A stretch of DNA of 64,000 nt, from positions 1 to 64,000 of the forward strand of contig CALUFQ010000005.1 of NCBI GenBank assembly GCA_944319925.1, read 5' to 3'. This stretch comes from an uncultured Paraprevotella sp. Lineage in GTDB: Bacteria; Bacteroidota; Bacteroidia; Bacteroidales; Bacteroidaceae. Position numbers and translations under genes: made by a program. Under the pieces are notes generated by a model. That model was given only the letters and a program-made list of their open reading frames with translations. It ran no database searches and was not told the origin of the DNA. Positions 21,248 through 29,411 of this stretch are shown piece after piece (positions within the stretch are counted from its first letter, which is position 1; the number at the start of each line of letters is the position of its first letter).

Positions 21248-21275
21248 TTGTTTTTGGGGATTTTGCTTAACTTTG
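21248..21275 (+). promoter_or_regulatory. Capsule locus promoter
   Basis: TTG (21248-21250), 17 bases, TAACTTTG (21268-21275), about 75 bases before upxY. Spacing is slightly short of the 19-21 base optimum. Confidence 0.5.
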
Positions 21276-21349
21276 CAGCCGGATGCTTATCTTGTGGAAA
21301 GATACGCACAAAACACATTCTATCCAACCTTTCCAAAAGGGTGTGAGAC

Positions 21350-22018
21350 ATGTGCAATAACATAACTGTAAAAACAAAAACAACGATTTTGGACACGTCA
21401 GCTGCACAAGTTGGCGACGCCGTAGGCCTGTCCGGACCGAACCACCCTGCCCGACACTGGTACATTGCCATTGTCAACAACAATACAGAAAAAGTATGTG
21501 GCGAACGCCTAAGGAAGCTCTTCGACGAATACGCCCGGAAAGAAGGCCGGAGGCTTCAGGCGTATGTCCCCATTCAAAGAGAAATGCGCGTGTGGCGCAA
21601 TGGCCGACGCTCGGAGATCGACCGTGTCATCCTGCCCACGTACGTCTTTGTCTATTGCACGGAATTGGAACGCCGCAAAGAAATAGCCTATATCCCCTAC
21701 ATCAAACGTTTCTTCATAAATCCGGCCGGCGCGCCTGTCAACGGGCACCGTCCTATCGCCACTATCCCCGACGATCAAATGGCCTGCCTGATGCGCATGG
21801 TCAATGATGCCGACTCCCCGGTTACAATCGGCCTGCCCCCTCTCCGCCTCGGCGAACGGGTCCGCGTCAACGGCGGCAAACTCATCGGGCTTGAAGGCAA
21901 TGTGTTTCGCGAAGAGGACGGCAACACCAACCTCGTCATCACAATAGACATCCTTGGATGCGCCATGGTGAAAATCGCGCGCGACCTACTAGATCCTATA
22001 AAATGTATGAACCAGTGA
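21350..22018 (+). CDS. upxY: UpxY-type NusG-like capsule antiterminator
   Basis: 222 residues. After an atypical N-terminal 35 residues comes a NusG N-terminal domain (HWYIAIVNNNTEKVCGERLRK; PIQREMRVWRNGRRSEIDRV; LPTYVFVY) and a C-terminal KOW-like part (LRLGERVRVNGGKLIGLEGNV). UpxY proteins head Bacteroides capsule operons and let RNA polymerase read through the long leader of their own operon. This marks the start of the polysaccharide locus ending at 48149. No UpxZ partner, which usually follows, is recognisable. Confidence 0.88.
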   Translation: MCNNITVKTKTTILDTSAAQVGDAVGLSGPNHPARHWYIAIVNNNTEKVCGERLRKLFDEYARKEGRRLQAYVPIQREMRVWRNGRRSEIDRVILPTYVFVYCTELERRKEIAYIPYIKRFFINPAGAPVNGHRPIATIPDDQMACLMRMVNDADSPVTIGLPPLRLGERVRVNGGKLIGLEGNVFREEDGNTNLVITIDILGCAMVKIARDLLDPIKCMNQ

Positions 22019-22130
22019 AGGGTAACACACAAAAAAACAGCCGCATAGCAAGCTGCCGGCAACAATGCCAATAGCAAACCTGGAAATCCGACAGACAAGA
22101 TGCTACCGCTCGACAAAGGCGGTGCAAAAT

Positions 22131-22161
22131 TTGCATTCCTGACAACCTTTTTGTAGCTTTG
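22131..22161 (+). promoter_or_regulatory. Own promoter of the SEFIR cassette
   Basis: TTG (22131-22133), 20 bases, TAGCTTTG (22154-22161), 75 bases before the 22236 gene. It allows expression independent of the upxY promoter. Confidence 0.6.
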
Positions 22162-22235
22162 CCTACGATTACAAAACGATTGCCAAATACTCGAGATTGA
22201 CATTGGAAGAAACAAACAAATTGTAAACGGGAATC

Positions 22236-22754
22236 ATGCGGACATTCATACAATCTGTCGCCGGAGGCACTTTCATTAAAGGCGAATATATGACATTTGT
22301 GGTTCGAAAAGACCACGCAGAATATATCTTCAAACTGAGAAACAGCCTTTATGGCATCATTAACTTTCTCATCAACGGAGAAGACGAAGTCATCCTTTTG
22401 GCAGACTGGGGATTTTTCTTCCGGCGGGTAACCAATCACGCCGACAGCGAACAACTGATGCGGATGTTGGAAAAGCATTGCCCCAAAGTGGTAAAACTGT
22501 TTTCCGATGAATTCGATAATTCCGACTATTCCGTGGTGACGCTCACCAGCGGCGACAATAACGTCATGGGAATCCGGAAGAAGATACCCGCCAACTGCGC
22601 ACGACCTTTGATTGAAATCATGGGCGAACATTCCATCGTGGAAGAAGCCGGCAAACTGTTGAATTATAGCCTGGACATCTACAGGGAAATACAAGACCAT
22701 TGTCCGTTCCCCGGATGGAAACGCGGACTGAAAGAAGTATATATAGTCAAATAA
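22236..22754 (+). CDS. Unknown protein, first gene of SEFIR cassette
   Basis: 172 residues, soluble, no signal peptide or membrane segment. Visible features are a mixed alpha/beta N-terminus (YMTFVVRKDHAEYIFKLRNS), an acidic middle and a basic C-terminus. I do not recognise a family. It follows the internal promoter at 22131-22161 and precedes the 22916 and 23254 genes on the same strand, so it may belong with the SEFIR protein. It sits where UpxZ would be expected but does not resemble it. Confidence 0.65.
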   Translation: MRTFIQSVAGGTFIKGEYMTFVVRKDHAEYIFKLRNSLYGIINFLINGEDEVILLADWGFFFRRVTNHADSEQLMRMLEKHCPKVVKLFSDEFDNSDYSVVTLTSGDNNVMGIRKKIPANCARPLIEIMGEHSIVEEAGKLLNYSLDIYREIQDHCPFPGWKRGLKEVYIVK

Positions 22755-22915
22755 AATATCCCCCTTCGTGGTGAGGCTATATTGCTTACGTGACGAGGAC
22801 GGTAACAGTTATCTGGCGAAGCACAGAAGCGAAAGTAGTCGGAAAATCGCCCAAAGCGCACACGAAAATGAAAGCATCAAGCTAGGAATACACGAAAAAC
22901 GACATATTGACAACA

Positions 22916-23257
22916 ATGATAGCTTCGGTACAATACAATGACTTGCGGGGAACGGCTGCCGCCGATGTCGCGGACGAATACATGAACTCCCTCCAGAAAT
23001 ACCTCATGGACACTTTCAGCGAATATGACCCCGAAAGATACTATTGCCGCGGATGTACGATTTGGTTTGACAACAGGTACACGTCCATCAAATTTCTGTG
23101 TTTGGACAGGATTAAAGAAAAGTTCGTGGCATTTCGCCCCCAAAAGGCCTATTCGCCAGAGGAAATCATAAGCCTGTTCAAACGCCTTGAAGTAGTTATG
23201 GGCATAGATGTCAGCGAAATCGAGATTGACGAGGATGAAACCATCGAACTGAAATGA
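22916..23257 (+). CDS. Unknown small protein coupled to SEFIR gene
   Basis: 113 residues from the ATG at 22916; a TTG at 22907 is an alternative. The chain is soluble, with CRGCTIWFDNRYTSIKFLCL in the middle and a very acidic C-terminus (EIEIDEDETIELK). Its last codons overlap the SEFIR gene start by four bases (ATGA at 23254), so the two proteins are made together. I do not recognise the family. In such pairs the small partner can be a sensor, adaptor or inhibitor; none is shown here. Confidence 0.7.
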   Translation: MIASVQYNDLRGTAAADVADEYMNSLQKYLMDTFSEYDPERYYCRGCTIWFDNRYTSIKFLCLDRIKEKFVAFRPQKAYSPEEIISLFKRLEVVMGIDVSEIEIDEDETIELK

Positions 23258-24273
23258 ACGAGCAAAAATTCCCACCCTTGGCCATTGACACGATTGCCCA
23301 CATCTTTGCCAGCAAGGATGCGGAAAGTCCATTGTATTTCAAAGGGCCGCAACTCGTAAATCTATTCAACGGATTGGGATTTCTCGACCATTACAGTTTT
23401 GTGGACGGCAAGGGAATCAGGACGTTGGACTATGGCGACGGCTTGTCCAGATATGCTTATGCGTTAAGGAGATTGGAAAAACTGAACGAATCCTTCAAAG
23501 TGCCGTCCGCAATCCAAGCCTTTGTCAATGCCTCGCAACAGCCCATGGAAGCCATAAGGGCATTTCAAGACAAGTTGGAAGCATGGGGGATTCAAGTGTG
23601 CGCCAAAAACGGGCAGGTGTCAGAATCCCAAGACAAGGAAGAAGCCCTTCCCTATCTCCCCGATGTCTTGATAGACAACAGGAGGACTACGCCCCAAGAC
23701 CAGCCAGAAGGAACGGAAACTAACAAGGACAAAACGGACGAACAAAGCACCTTGGAAACAGAAATTCTGGGGGAAATCCCGCCCGACCGTCCTGTGGTCT
23801 TCATCAGTTACTCTTGGGATTCCGACTCTCACAAAGAATGGGTGGCGAGATTGGCCGAAAACATTGCCCAAAAGGGCATTCATGTGCTTTTAGACCAATA
23901 TGTCGGCGACGGGACCATGCTGCCGGTTTTTATGGAACTCGGCATCGAACGGGCAGACCGTGTGATTATTATCGGCACGGAAGAGTATAAGAAAAAAGCA
24001 CTCGACCCCAACAGGGGTGTGGCATTTGAAGGTTGCATCATTCGAACCGCCTTGTTTCAAAACATAGGAACGAGAAAATTCATCACCTGCTTGAAGAAAG
24101 GCAGCTTCAAGACCTCCTTCCCTCTGCTGGTCAGCAACCTGAAAGGCCATGACTTCCGGAAAGAAGATGACTACGAAAACGAGCTGGACAGTCTTTGCCG
24201 GGACATATGGAAAAAGCCACTAAAGGCACGTCCGCCATTAGGCCCCATTCCCGATTACGTACATGAGGAATAA
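23254..24273 (+). CDS. SEFIR (TIR-like) domain protein, putative anti-phage effector
   Basis: 339 residues. Residues 1-110 are helical (LAIDTIAHIFASKDAESPLY; SAIQAFVNAS). A linker rich in Gln, Thr, Asp and Lys follows to about 175. A SEFIR/TIR domain spans about 182-320: VFISYSWDSDSHKEWVARLA, then VLLDQYVGDG and IERADRVIIIGTEEYKKK. Bacterial SEFIR proteins are reported as single-gene abortive-infection systems that deplete NAD. The N-terminal half would sense the trigger. It is the last gene of the cassette inside the capsule locus. The defence role is inferred from the domain. Confidence 0.82.
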   Translation: MNEQKFPPLAIDTIAHIFASKDAESPLYFKGPQLVNLFNGLGFLDHYSFVDGKGIRTLDYGDGLSRYAYALRRLEKLNESFKVPSAIQAFVNASQQPMEAIRAFQDKLEAWGIQVCAKNGQVSESQDKEEALPYLPDVLIDNRRTTPQDQPEGTETNKDKTDEQSTLETEILGEIPPDRPVVFISYSWDSDSHKEWVARLAENIAQKGIHVLLDQYVGDGTMLPVFMELGIERADRVIIIGTEEYKKKALDPNRGVAFEGCIIRTALFQNIGTRKFITCLKKGSFKTSFPLLVSNLKGHDFRKEDDYENELDSLCRDIWKKPLKARPPLGPIPDYVHEE

Positions 24274-24811
24274 AAAAAGCTTATTCACAAGTAAACATGC
24301 AATTTGTCGCAGGAAGAAGCCTGATGGCATGAAAATACCGACAATGCCCGAAGCACGGTGCTTGGCAAACACGAAGCCCTATTGCCACGACTTCAGTGAA
24401 GCATTAGGCAAGGGGTATTTTCCCATAATTGAATAAAGAGCACTTCATTGATACCCATAAAGTGACACATGCCAGCTCTGCATACGCTGCCATCGTACCA
24501 TTTGTAAGCCTCAAGGGTATTTAATCTTCAAGAAGTTCTTTGCAGGAATAACAACAGGCAGGCGCAACAATGGAAAACCTATGCCCTCAACCATCGGCAT
24601 AAGGGCAAACAAACTATAAATACCAACCGGAACTCAATCCTATTTTAGATGTTCCACCTGAAAAACAGAGGGGGGTGCGTCAGTTTTGGGTGCTTACTTT
24701 TTGTTTCCACAAGAATTAAAAATAGCACCCCAATTATAGGAAGTAAGAAAATAATTTCTTATTTTTGCCACTGTAGTAAATTGAATGCCAAATGTTTCAT
24801 ACCCCATAAAC
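24274..24811. other. Non-coding stretch with IS right-end remnant
   Basis: No convincing gene. The first 280 bases have no recognisable feature. 24553-24696 is an IS right-end copy (see separate entry). TATTTTTG at 24760-24767 is a possible -7 box for the 24812 gene. A short open frame at 24649-24837 overlaps the IS end and is not believed. Confidence 0.5.
24553..24696 (+). repeat. IS right-end copy 1
   Basis: Shares with 26428-26553 and 26657-26786 a small stem (TATGCCnTCnACC-GGCATA type), then CACCTGAAAAACAG and the terminal GTCAGTTTTGGGTGCTTAC. The terminal part is the reverse complement of the left end seen at 26193 and 40369. It marks the left border of the AT-rich two-gene cargo. Confidence 0.55.
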
Positions 24812-25096
24812 ATGAAAAAGGAAAAAATAATCAATGATGGCACCCCGCTTAATTACATTTACCGAGAAGGCCGCGGGCATGTCAGCACATTAACAGAAAA
24901 TATAGGCGAACGAGCTGTGCGTCAACTCGAAGCAATGGGTTACATTGAAAATGCTTTTAATGAAGAGGGAGATACTTGGCAAATTACAGAACGCGCAAAA
25001 CAACGGGCCAAAAACATTTACCGTTCTTCCACTCCATGGGAAAAATTTAAAGATTGGTTTTATGTGTATATCTGCAGGATAAATTTCAGTTTGTGA
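24812..25096 (+). CDS. Unknown small protein of two-gene cargo
   Basis: 94 residues from ATG 24812 (MKKEKIINDGTPLNYIYREG). The sequence IGERAVRQLEAMGYIENAF followed by WQITERAKQRAKNIY looks like a small winged-helix or a helical hairpin. It is 4 bases ahead of the 25101 gene. Base composition is much richer in A and T than the upxY side. Function unknown; it could be a regulator of the membrane protein that follows. Confidence 0.6.
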   Translation: MKKEKIINDGTPLNYIYREGRGHVSTLTENIGERAVRQLEAMGYIENAFNEEGDTWQITERAKQRAKNIYRSSTPWEKFKDWFYVYICRINFSL

Positions 25097-25100
25097 ACAA

Positions 25101-26168
25101 ATGGAATTTTACTACGCTCTTTGGATTCCGACACTAAAAAGAGGAAACGGCAAGCCGCAAATCCTAAATAAGAATCCCGGTGAAAAGAAGTTGCAAGACT
25201 TACCTTCTGAAAAAGCCCTTATCATAAAAGGGGAAATCTTCCCGGATTCTTATGATATTACACTCAAATACAGGCATGGCAAAGAGCAAGAGTTTAAAGA
25301 GCTATTTTTTCAAAAGCAAACATTAACGCATGAAGGCTTTTTAATCTACAAGTTAGAACTTGATGAGGAAAGAATCCAAAATGACTATGTATGTAAACGG
25401 CTTTCGCATGAAATGCATAAAGCATTTTACCACTACATCAAAGGGTTCTTTCATAAACACGTATTCCATGCAGACAAAGAAGATTCTTTACTCCCTGCTT
25501 TCTTCTCTACAGAAGAAATACAATGGGAGCAATCAACCACAAAGAAACTTATCCTGCAGCCGATCGTGACAAACTATGCTCTCAAATTCTCAGGCTATCT
25601 TGAAGAATGGGAACATGATTTAAGCCAAGCTCTTGCGGAAATATCCCAAAACAAGAATATCACTAAAAATATAGGCTTGCTCCGCAACATCATACAAACA
25701 AGTCACAACATATTCGGCGAAGCACAATATTGCGAATTCTTGTTGCAACATTTTCCAACCGAAATAAGTTCGAAAGACAAGAAAGAAATTAGGGAAACGG
25801 TATGCTCGTTAAAGTCTTTACATGAAGACATCACATTTTGGCATAATCTATATGCATCTAAAATCAGTTTTATAGATGGCAGAAATGGAGTAAAGTTAGG
25901 GGTATGGGGTATCATTTTCGGTGTTGCGTCCATCGGTCTAACATTATATTTAGAATATAATTCACCAGATGCCATCAAACTGAAAACAAGCACAATCCAA
26001 CATGTAGATTCTTTGCATCAAAACATACAATTCCAACTGAACAGCCATACACAATCCTTACGAATGCAGAATGATTCAATATGGATAATATTGCAGGACG
26101 TAAACAAGAAAATGCAGCAACCTGCAATCCAACCACAGAATCAAACAAACAACAAACAGATTCGATAA
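25101..26168 (+). CDS. Unknown single-pass membrane protein
   Basis: 355 residues. A long soluble N-terminal part of about 260 residues (many charged helices from about 110) is followed by one membrane helix at about 262-286 (GVWGIIFGVASIGLTLYLEY). A C-terminal coiled-coil-like tail rich in Gln and Asn (VDSLHQNIQFQLNSHTQ) ends the chain. There is no signal peptide. I do not recognise a family. The design (cytoplasmic domain plus one late membrane helix) is seen in some defence effectors, but that is analogy only. It lies between IS ends and is AT-rich, consistent with transfer. Confidence 0.65.
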   Translation: MEFYYALWIPTLKRGNGKPQILNKNPGEKKLQDLPSEKALIIKGEIFPDSYDITLKYRHGKEQEFKELFFQKQTLTHEGFLIYKLELDEERIQNDYVCKRLSHEMHKAFYHYIKGFFHKHVFHADKEDSLLPAFFSTEEIQWEQSTTKKLILQPIVTNYALKFSGYLEEWEHDLSQALAEISQNKNITKNIGLLRNIIQTSHNIFGEAQYCEFLLQHFPTEISSKDKKEIRETVCSLKSLHEDITFWHNLYASKISFIDGRNGVKLGVWGIIFGVASIGLTLYLEYNSPDAIKLKTSTIQHVDSLHQNIQFQLNSHTQSLRMQNDSIWIILQDVNKKMQQPAIQPQNQTNNKQIR

Positions 26169-26192
26169 GATGTAAGAAATGGCAGCGTCCAA

Positions 26193-26543
26193 AACTGACG
26201 TATTGCGAATCTTAGGTTCAGTGAGTACCTTCGCGCTGTAACATTAAAACTAGGAAAAGATGTACTGCAGTGAAGATTTTGAGCGGATTTTCACCTTTAT
26301 ACCAAAGTTTCGTGAACTTTATAAACTTAAGGATGAAAGGATAGCGAGATTGCAGAATGAGATTGATGCAATGGAGAAAGAGGAAAGAGACTCTTCTGCG
26401 AAATAATCGTAGGCGATTTTGATTCATGGGAACTTATGCCCTCGACCATCGGCATAAGTGCAAACAAACTATAAATATCAACTGAATTTTAATCTAAATT
26501 TAGACGTTTCGCCTGAAAAACAGGGGATACGTCAGTTTTGGAC
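26193..26543 (+). mobile_element. Internally deleted IS with perfect 17-bp inverted ends
   Basis: GTCCAAAACTGACGTAT at 26193-26209 is matched exactly by its reverse complement at 26527-26543. The left end continues into GGTTCAGTGAGTACCTTCGC, as at 40393. The element keeps only a 48-residue frame and the right-end stem-loop. It is too short to hold a transposase and is probably mobilised in trans or dead. Family unknown. Confidence 0.6.
26260..26406 (+). CDS. 48-residue ORF inside deleted IS
   Basis: MYCSEDFERIFTFIPKFREL followed by a charged helix (KDERIARLQNEIDAMEKEE) and a stop. It starts about 15 bases past the left-end sequence and is the first ORF, or the transposase start, of the parent IS. 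It is helical and possibly a coiled coil. Expression is doubtful. Confidence 0.45.
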   Translation: MYCSEDFERIFTFIPKFRELYKLKDERIARLQNEIDAMEKEERDSSAK

Positions 26544-26656
26544 ACTTACGATATTCAGCAAAATAGCTAACGTATATTTTTCAAAATGCAATATTTTTGA
26601 CTTTACAAAATCCACAGACAAGCCTTCGTTAGCTCAATTTGGAGATAAACCAAAAA

Positions 26657-26786
26657 GACAGGCGCAACTACGGAAAACTTATGCCTTCAACCTGCGGCAT
26701 AAAAGCAAACAAATTGGAAAATCGGTTAATTTTTATCAGGAATTCCACCTGTAAAGCAGGAAGAATGTCAGAATTGGACACTTACG
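26657..26786 (+). repeat. IS right-end copy 3
   Basis: Begins GACAGGCGCAACTACGGAAA, like the start of copy 1 (GGCAGGCGCAACAATGGAAA), and ends TGTCAGAATTGGACACTTAC. It diverges more than the other two copies. It lies directly before the Ntn-hydrolase-like gene. Confidence 0.5.
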
Positions 26787-26842
26787 TACTACCTATAAAA
26801 CAGGGGGGGATGTCGGAATTGGACGTTCAAAACCACAATATC

Positions 26843-27712
26843 ATGACTCTGATGGTTTCATGGGCAGGCTTGGACTGCAAACCTAAAAGGAAAGCCATTG
26901 CCTCAATTTATTTTGCCGCCGACAGCCGCTATACTTGGAGTTCGGGAAAGACAAATGACTTTGGTCAAAAGGTTTTCGGCTGCATAAGCTCTCCTGAAAT
27001 ATTCGCTTTGTGCGGTGATGTATGTTTCCCAAAAATGATAATACGAAAAAGCGTCGGACAGATTGACGGCAACCGCTTTTTCGAAGAGATGGAAACGGCT
27101 GACGGCAAGGCCCGGAAGATAGAGGGCTTGATTGGGAAAGAATTAGCGGTTTATGACAAGAAACTGATTGTGCAAGATTTCCATGTGTTTTTCGGGACCA
27201 GAGTAAAAGGAAACTTCCATGTCTTCAGGTATGATTACAGCAAAACGAAGAATCAATTGTGTATGTCCGAAGTGCCGCTTCCTACAGAGCATTCCGACAT
27301 CGTACTATGTGAAGGGACAGGAAAAGAAGACTTCCGGAATCATTGGCAATATTACAATGAAAAGAACATAAACCATCGGACCAGTCGGGCTGTCTATCAA
27401 TGCATGTACGAAACATTATCAACGACAGAAGAAAATACAGTGGGACGGATTCCGCAACTGGCAGGTTTATACCGGGAAGGCAACTGCCGTTTCTTTGGCA
27501 TCGTAAACGATGGGAAGCGGTATTATTTCGGTGCCGATGGAATCAAGGAAGTTTCTGATAAAGAAATAGGCGGTTTGCCCCAAGTGGAATGGCGCAACCA
27601 CTGTTTTGAAATAACCGACCCTTACACGATGGAATTAAAGGAAGGCGCGCAAGCTCAACCTTTTGATAAAGAAGCAACTCCCTTTCTCTCCACAAAGAAA
27701 AGAAATTGTTAG
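26843..27712 (+). CDS. Ntn-hydrolase (proteasome-like) fold protein, function unknown
   Basis: 289 residues from ATG 26843 (MTLMVSWAGLDCKPKRKAIA). The frame is open further upstream but only through the IS right-end repeat, so that extension is rejected. SIYFAADSRYTW, then GQKVFGC and FALCGDVCFP, recall the first strands of proteasome beta/HslV-type proteins, where ADSR follows the second strand. No N-terminal Thr, Ser or Cys stands ready as a nucleophile after Met removal (Thr2 precedes Leu), so activity is uncertain; Thr2 is the only candidate. The C-terminus is basic. A tRNA-like structure follows 50 bases downstream. Fold assignment is by pattern memory. Confidence 0.6.
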   Translation: MTLMVSWAGLDCKPKRKAIASIYFAADSRYTWSSGKTNDFGQKVFGCISSPEIFALCGDVCFPKMIIRKSVGQIDGNRFFEEMETADGKARKIEGLIGKELAVYDKKLIVQDFHVFFGTRVKGNFHVFRYDYSKTKNQLCMSEVPLPTEHSDIVLCEGTGKEDFRNHWQYYNEKNINHRTSRAVYQCMYETLSTTEENTVGRIPQLAGLYREGNCRFFGIVNDGKRYYFGADGIKEVSDKEIGGLPQVEWRNHCFEITDPYTMELKEGAQAQPFDKEATPFLSTKKRNC

Positions 27713-27732
27713 AATGGGGAGGTCGAGGTGAC

Positions 27733-27754
27733 TGGCGGACGGAACACTCCGCCA
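27733..27754 (+). repeat. 7-bp hairpin before the tRNA-like fold
   Basis: TGGCGGA and TCCGCCA arms around CGGAACAC. It is immediately upstream of the tRNA-like structure. GGCGGA plus GGAAC recurs in the T-loop position of that structure. Confidence 0.45.
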
Positions 27755-27761
27755 TTAGGGT

Positions 27762-27831
27762 TCAAAAGTGGTGTAATAGTAGCACGTATGCCTTTCGAGC
27801 ATGAGGCGCTGGGGCGGAACCAGCCTTTTAT
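27762..27831 (+). ncRNA. tRNA-like cloverleaf, anticodon position TTC
   Basis: By hand folding: acceptor 27762-27768 with 27825-27831 (5 of 7 pairs); D-arm GTGT-AATAGTA-GCAC (27771-27785); anticodon arm TATGC-CTTTCGA-GCATG (27787-27803) with TTC at 27794-27796, as in tRNA-Glu; variable AGGC; T-arm GCTGG-GGCGGAA-CCAGC (27808-27824). The T-loop lacks TTC and there is no encoded CCA, so it is not a normal tRNA. It could be a decayed tRNA, a tRNA mimic or chance. Confidence 0.4.
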
Positions 27832-27881
27832 TCTGACATTATATTCAAAAAGCATCTACAAGAACTTATATTACTCTCATT

Positions 27882-29411
27882 GTGACAAACTCTTCAGCAA
27901 ATAACAAGCGTATAGCCAAGAACACACTGTTGCTATACTTCCGAATGCTTTTTATGATGGCGGTCAGCCTCTACACTTCACGTGTAGTACTGAACGCTTT
28001 GGGCATTGACGATTATGGCATTTATAACGTGGTAGGTGGGGTAGTGGCTATGTTCTCCATGCTGTCAGGGTCGCTCTCCGCTGCAATAAGTCGCTTTATA
28101 ACGTTTGAATTAGGCAAGGGCGACCAAGAAAGGCTTAATAAGATATTTTCTGCATCTGTGACAATACAGTTCTTGATATCCTTGGCAATAGTCATTTTGG
28201 TTGAAATGATAGGCGTGTGGTTTCTTAACGCAAAGATGTCAATTGCCGAGAACCGATTATTTGCCGCTAATTGGGTATTACAACTGTCAGTTATCACTTT
28301 TGTCATCAACTTAATAAGCGTTCCGTACAATGCGGTTATAATAGCGCATGAAAAGATGTCCGCATTTGCTTATATCAGCATATTGGAGGCACTTGGAAAA
28401 CTTGCAGTTGCGTTTCTTATTATCATATCTCCGTTTGATAAACTCATCTTCTATGCGTTCCTGATGTGCGTAATATCCATAGCGATACGCTTGGCATACG
28501 GATTCTATTGCAAGAAGAATTTTGATGAATGTACATATTACTTTCAGTGGGACAAAGGATTGCTGGGACAAATGTTCAAGTTCGCAGGATGGAATTTCTT
28601 CGGTGCAGGATCTCAGTTATTGATGACTCAAGGAGTTAATATACTGATGAACTTATTCTTTGGGGTCGCGATTAATGCAGCCAGAGGGGTGGCAAACCAA
28701 GTGGATCATGCCGTACAGCAATTCGTCAACAATTTCACAACGGCCGTCAATCCACAAATAACAAAATCATATGCAGCTAACGATTTGACATATATGCACA
28801 AATTAGTGTGCATCGGTTCAAAATATTCCTTTTTCCTTACTTGGTTTTTTGCCCTTCCATTATTGTTGGAGGCTGACATTGTACTACATATTTGGTTGAA
28901 GACCGTCCCTGAATATGCGCCTGTATTCTTGCGGCTGACATTGCTCATATCTTTGATTTCGGTAGTATCTAACACGTTGGTGACTTCAATGCTGGCTACA
29001 GGAAACATAAAACGCTACCAAATAATCATAGGCGGCTTGGGAATGTGCGTGTTCCCTTTAGCGTATGTGGCATTCCGGTTTGGGTTGCCTGTTGAGTCTG
29101 CGTACTTTATACATTTGGCGGTTTTTGTTGTCCAGCTAATTTTCAGGTTATTCTTGTTAAGGGGGATGATAAAACTCAAGATTAAATATTTTTGGGACAA
29201 TGCGTTATCAAAAGATTTACAGGTAGGCTTCCTTTCATCTGTTCTTCCCCTGTCCGTCTTCTTTTTAATGCCTGATTCATTTCTTAGACTTACAATAATA
29301 ATCATAGCCAGTATATTGTCGAATGTGGTAATGATGTATATTGTTGGTATGTCAAAAAACGAACGCGGAGTGGTCAATTCATATATTATAAAATTAAAGA
29401 ATAAATTCTGA
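27882..29411 (+). CDS. Wzx-type polysaccharide flippase
   Basis: 509 residues with about 14 hydrophobic segments. The N-terminal KNTLLLYFRMLFMMAVSLYT and LGIDDYGIYNVVGGVVAMFS are characteristic of the MATE/MVF-like PST exporters. It moves lipid-linked repeat units across the inner membrane for polymerisation by Wzy. It starts with GTG (27882). Its stop overlaps the next start by one base. It is the first clear biosynthetic gene of the capsule locus and lies about 50 bases after the tRNA-like fold. Confidence 0.9.
   Translation: MTNSSANNKRIAKNTLLLYFRMLFMMAVSLYTSRVVLNALGIDDYGIYNVVGGVVAMFSMLSGSLSAAISRFITFELGKGDQERLNKIFSASVTIQFLISLAIVILVEMIGVWFLNAKMSIAENRLFAANWVLQLSVITFVINLISVPYNAVIIAHEKMSAFAYISILEALGKLAVAFLIIISPFDKLIFYAFLMCVISIAIRLAYGFYCKKNFDECTYYFQWDKGLLGQMFKFAGWNFFGAGSQLLMTQGVNILMNLFFGVAINAARGVANQVDHAVQQFVNNFTTAVNPQITKSYAANDLTYMHKLVCIGSKYSFFLTWFFALPLLLEADIVLHIWLKTVPEYAPVFLRLTLLISLISVVSNTLVTSMLATGNIKRYQIIIGGLGMCVFPLAYVAFRFGLPVESAYFIHLAVFVVQLIFRLFLLRGMIKLKIKYFWDNALSKDLQVGFLSSVLPLSVFFLMPDSFLRLTIIIIASILSNVVMMYIVGMSKNERGVVNSYIIKLKNKF

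Noticed and set aside
20845..21350. Invertible (Mpi-type) capsule promoter
   Set aside because: I looked for inverted repeats on both sides of the TAACTTTG box and found none of useful length.
27733..27754. Second tRNA-like arm set upstream of the cloverleaf
   Set aside because: The hairpin has a 7-base stem with an 8-base loop and no matching D or T arms, so it is recorded only as a hairpin.
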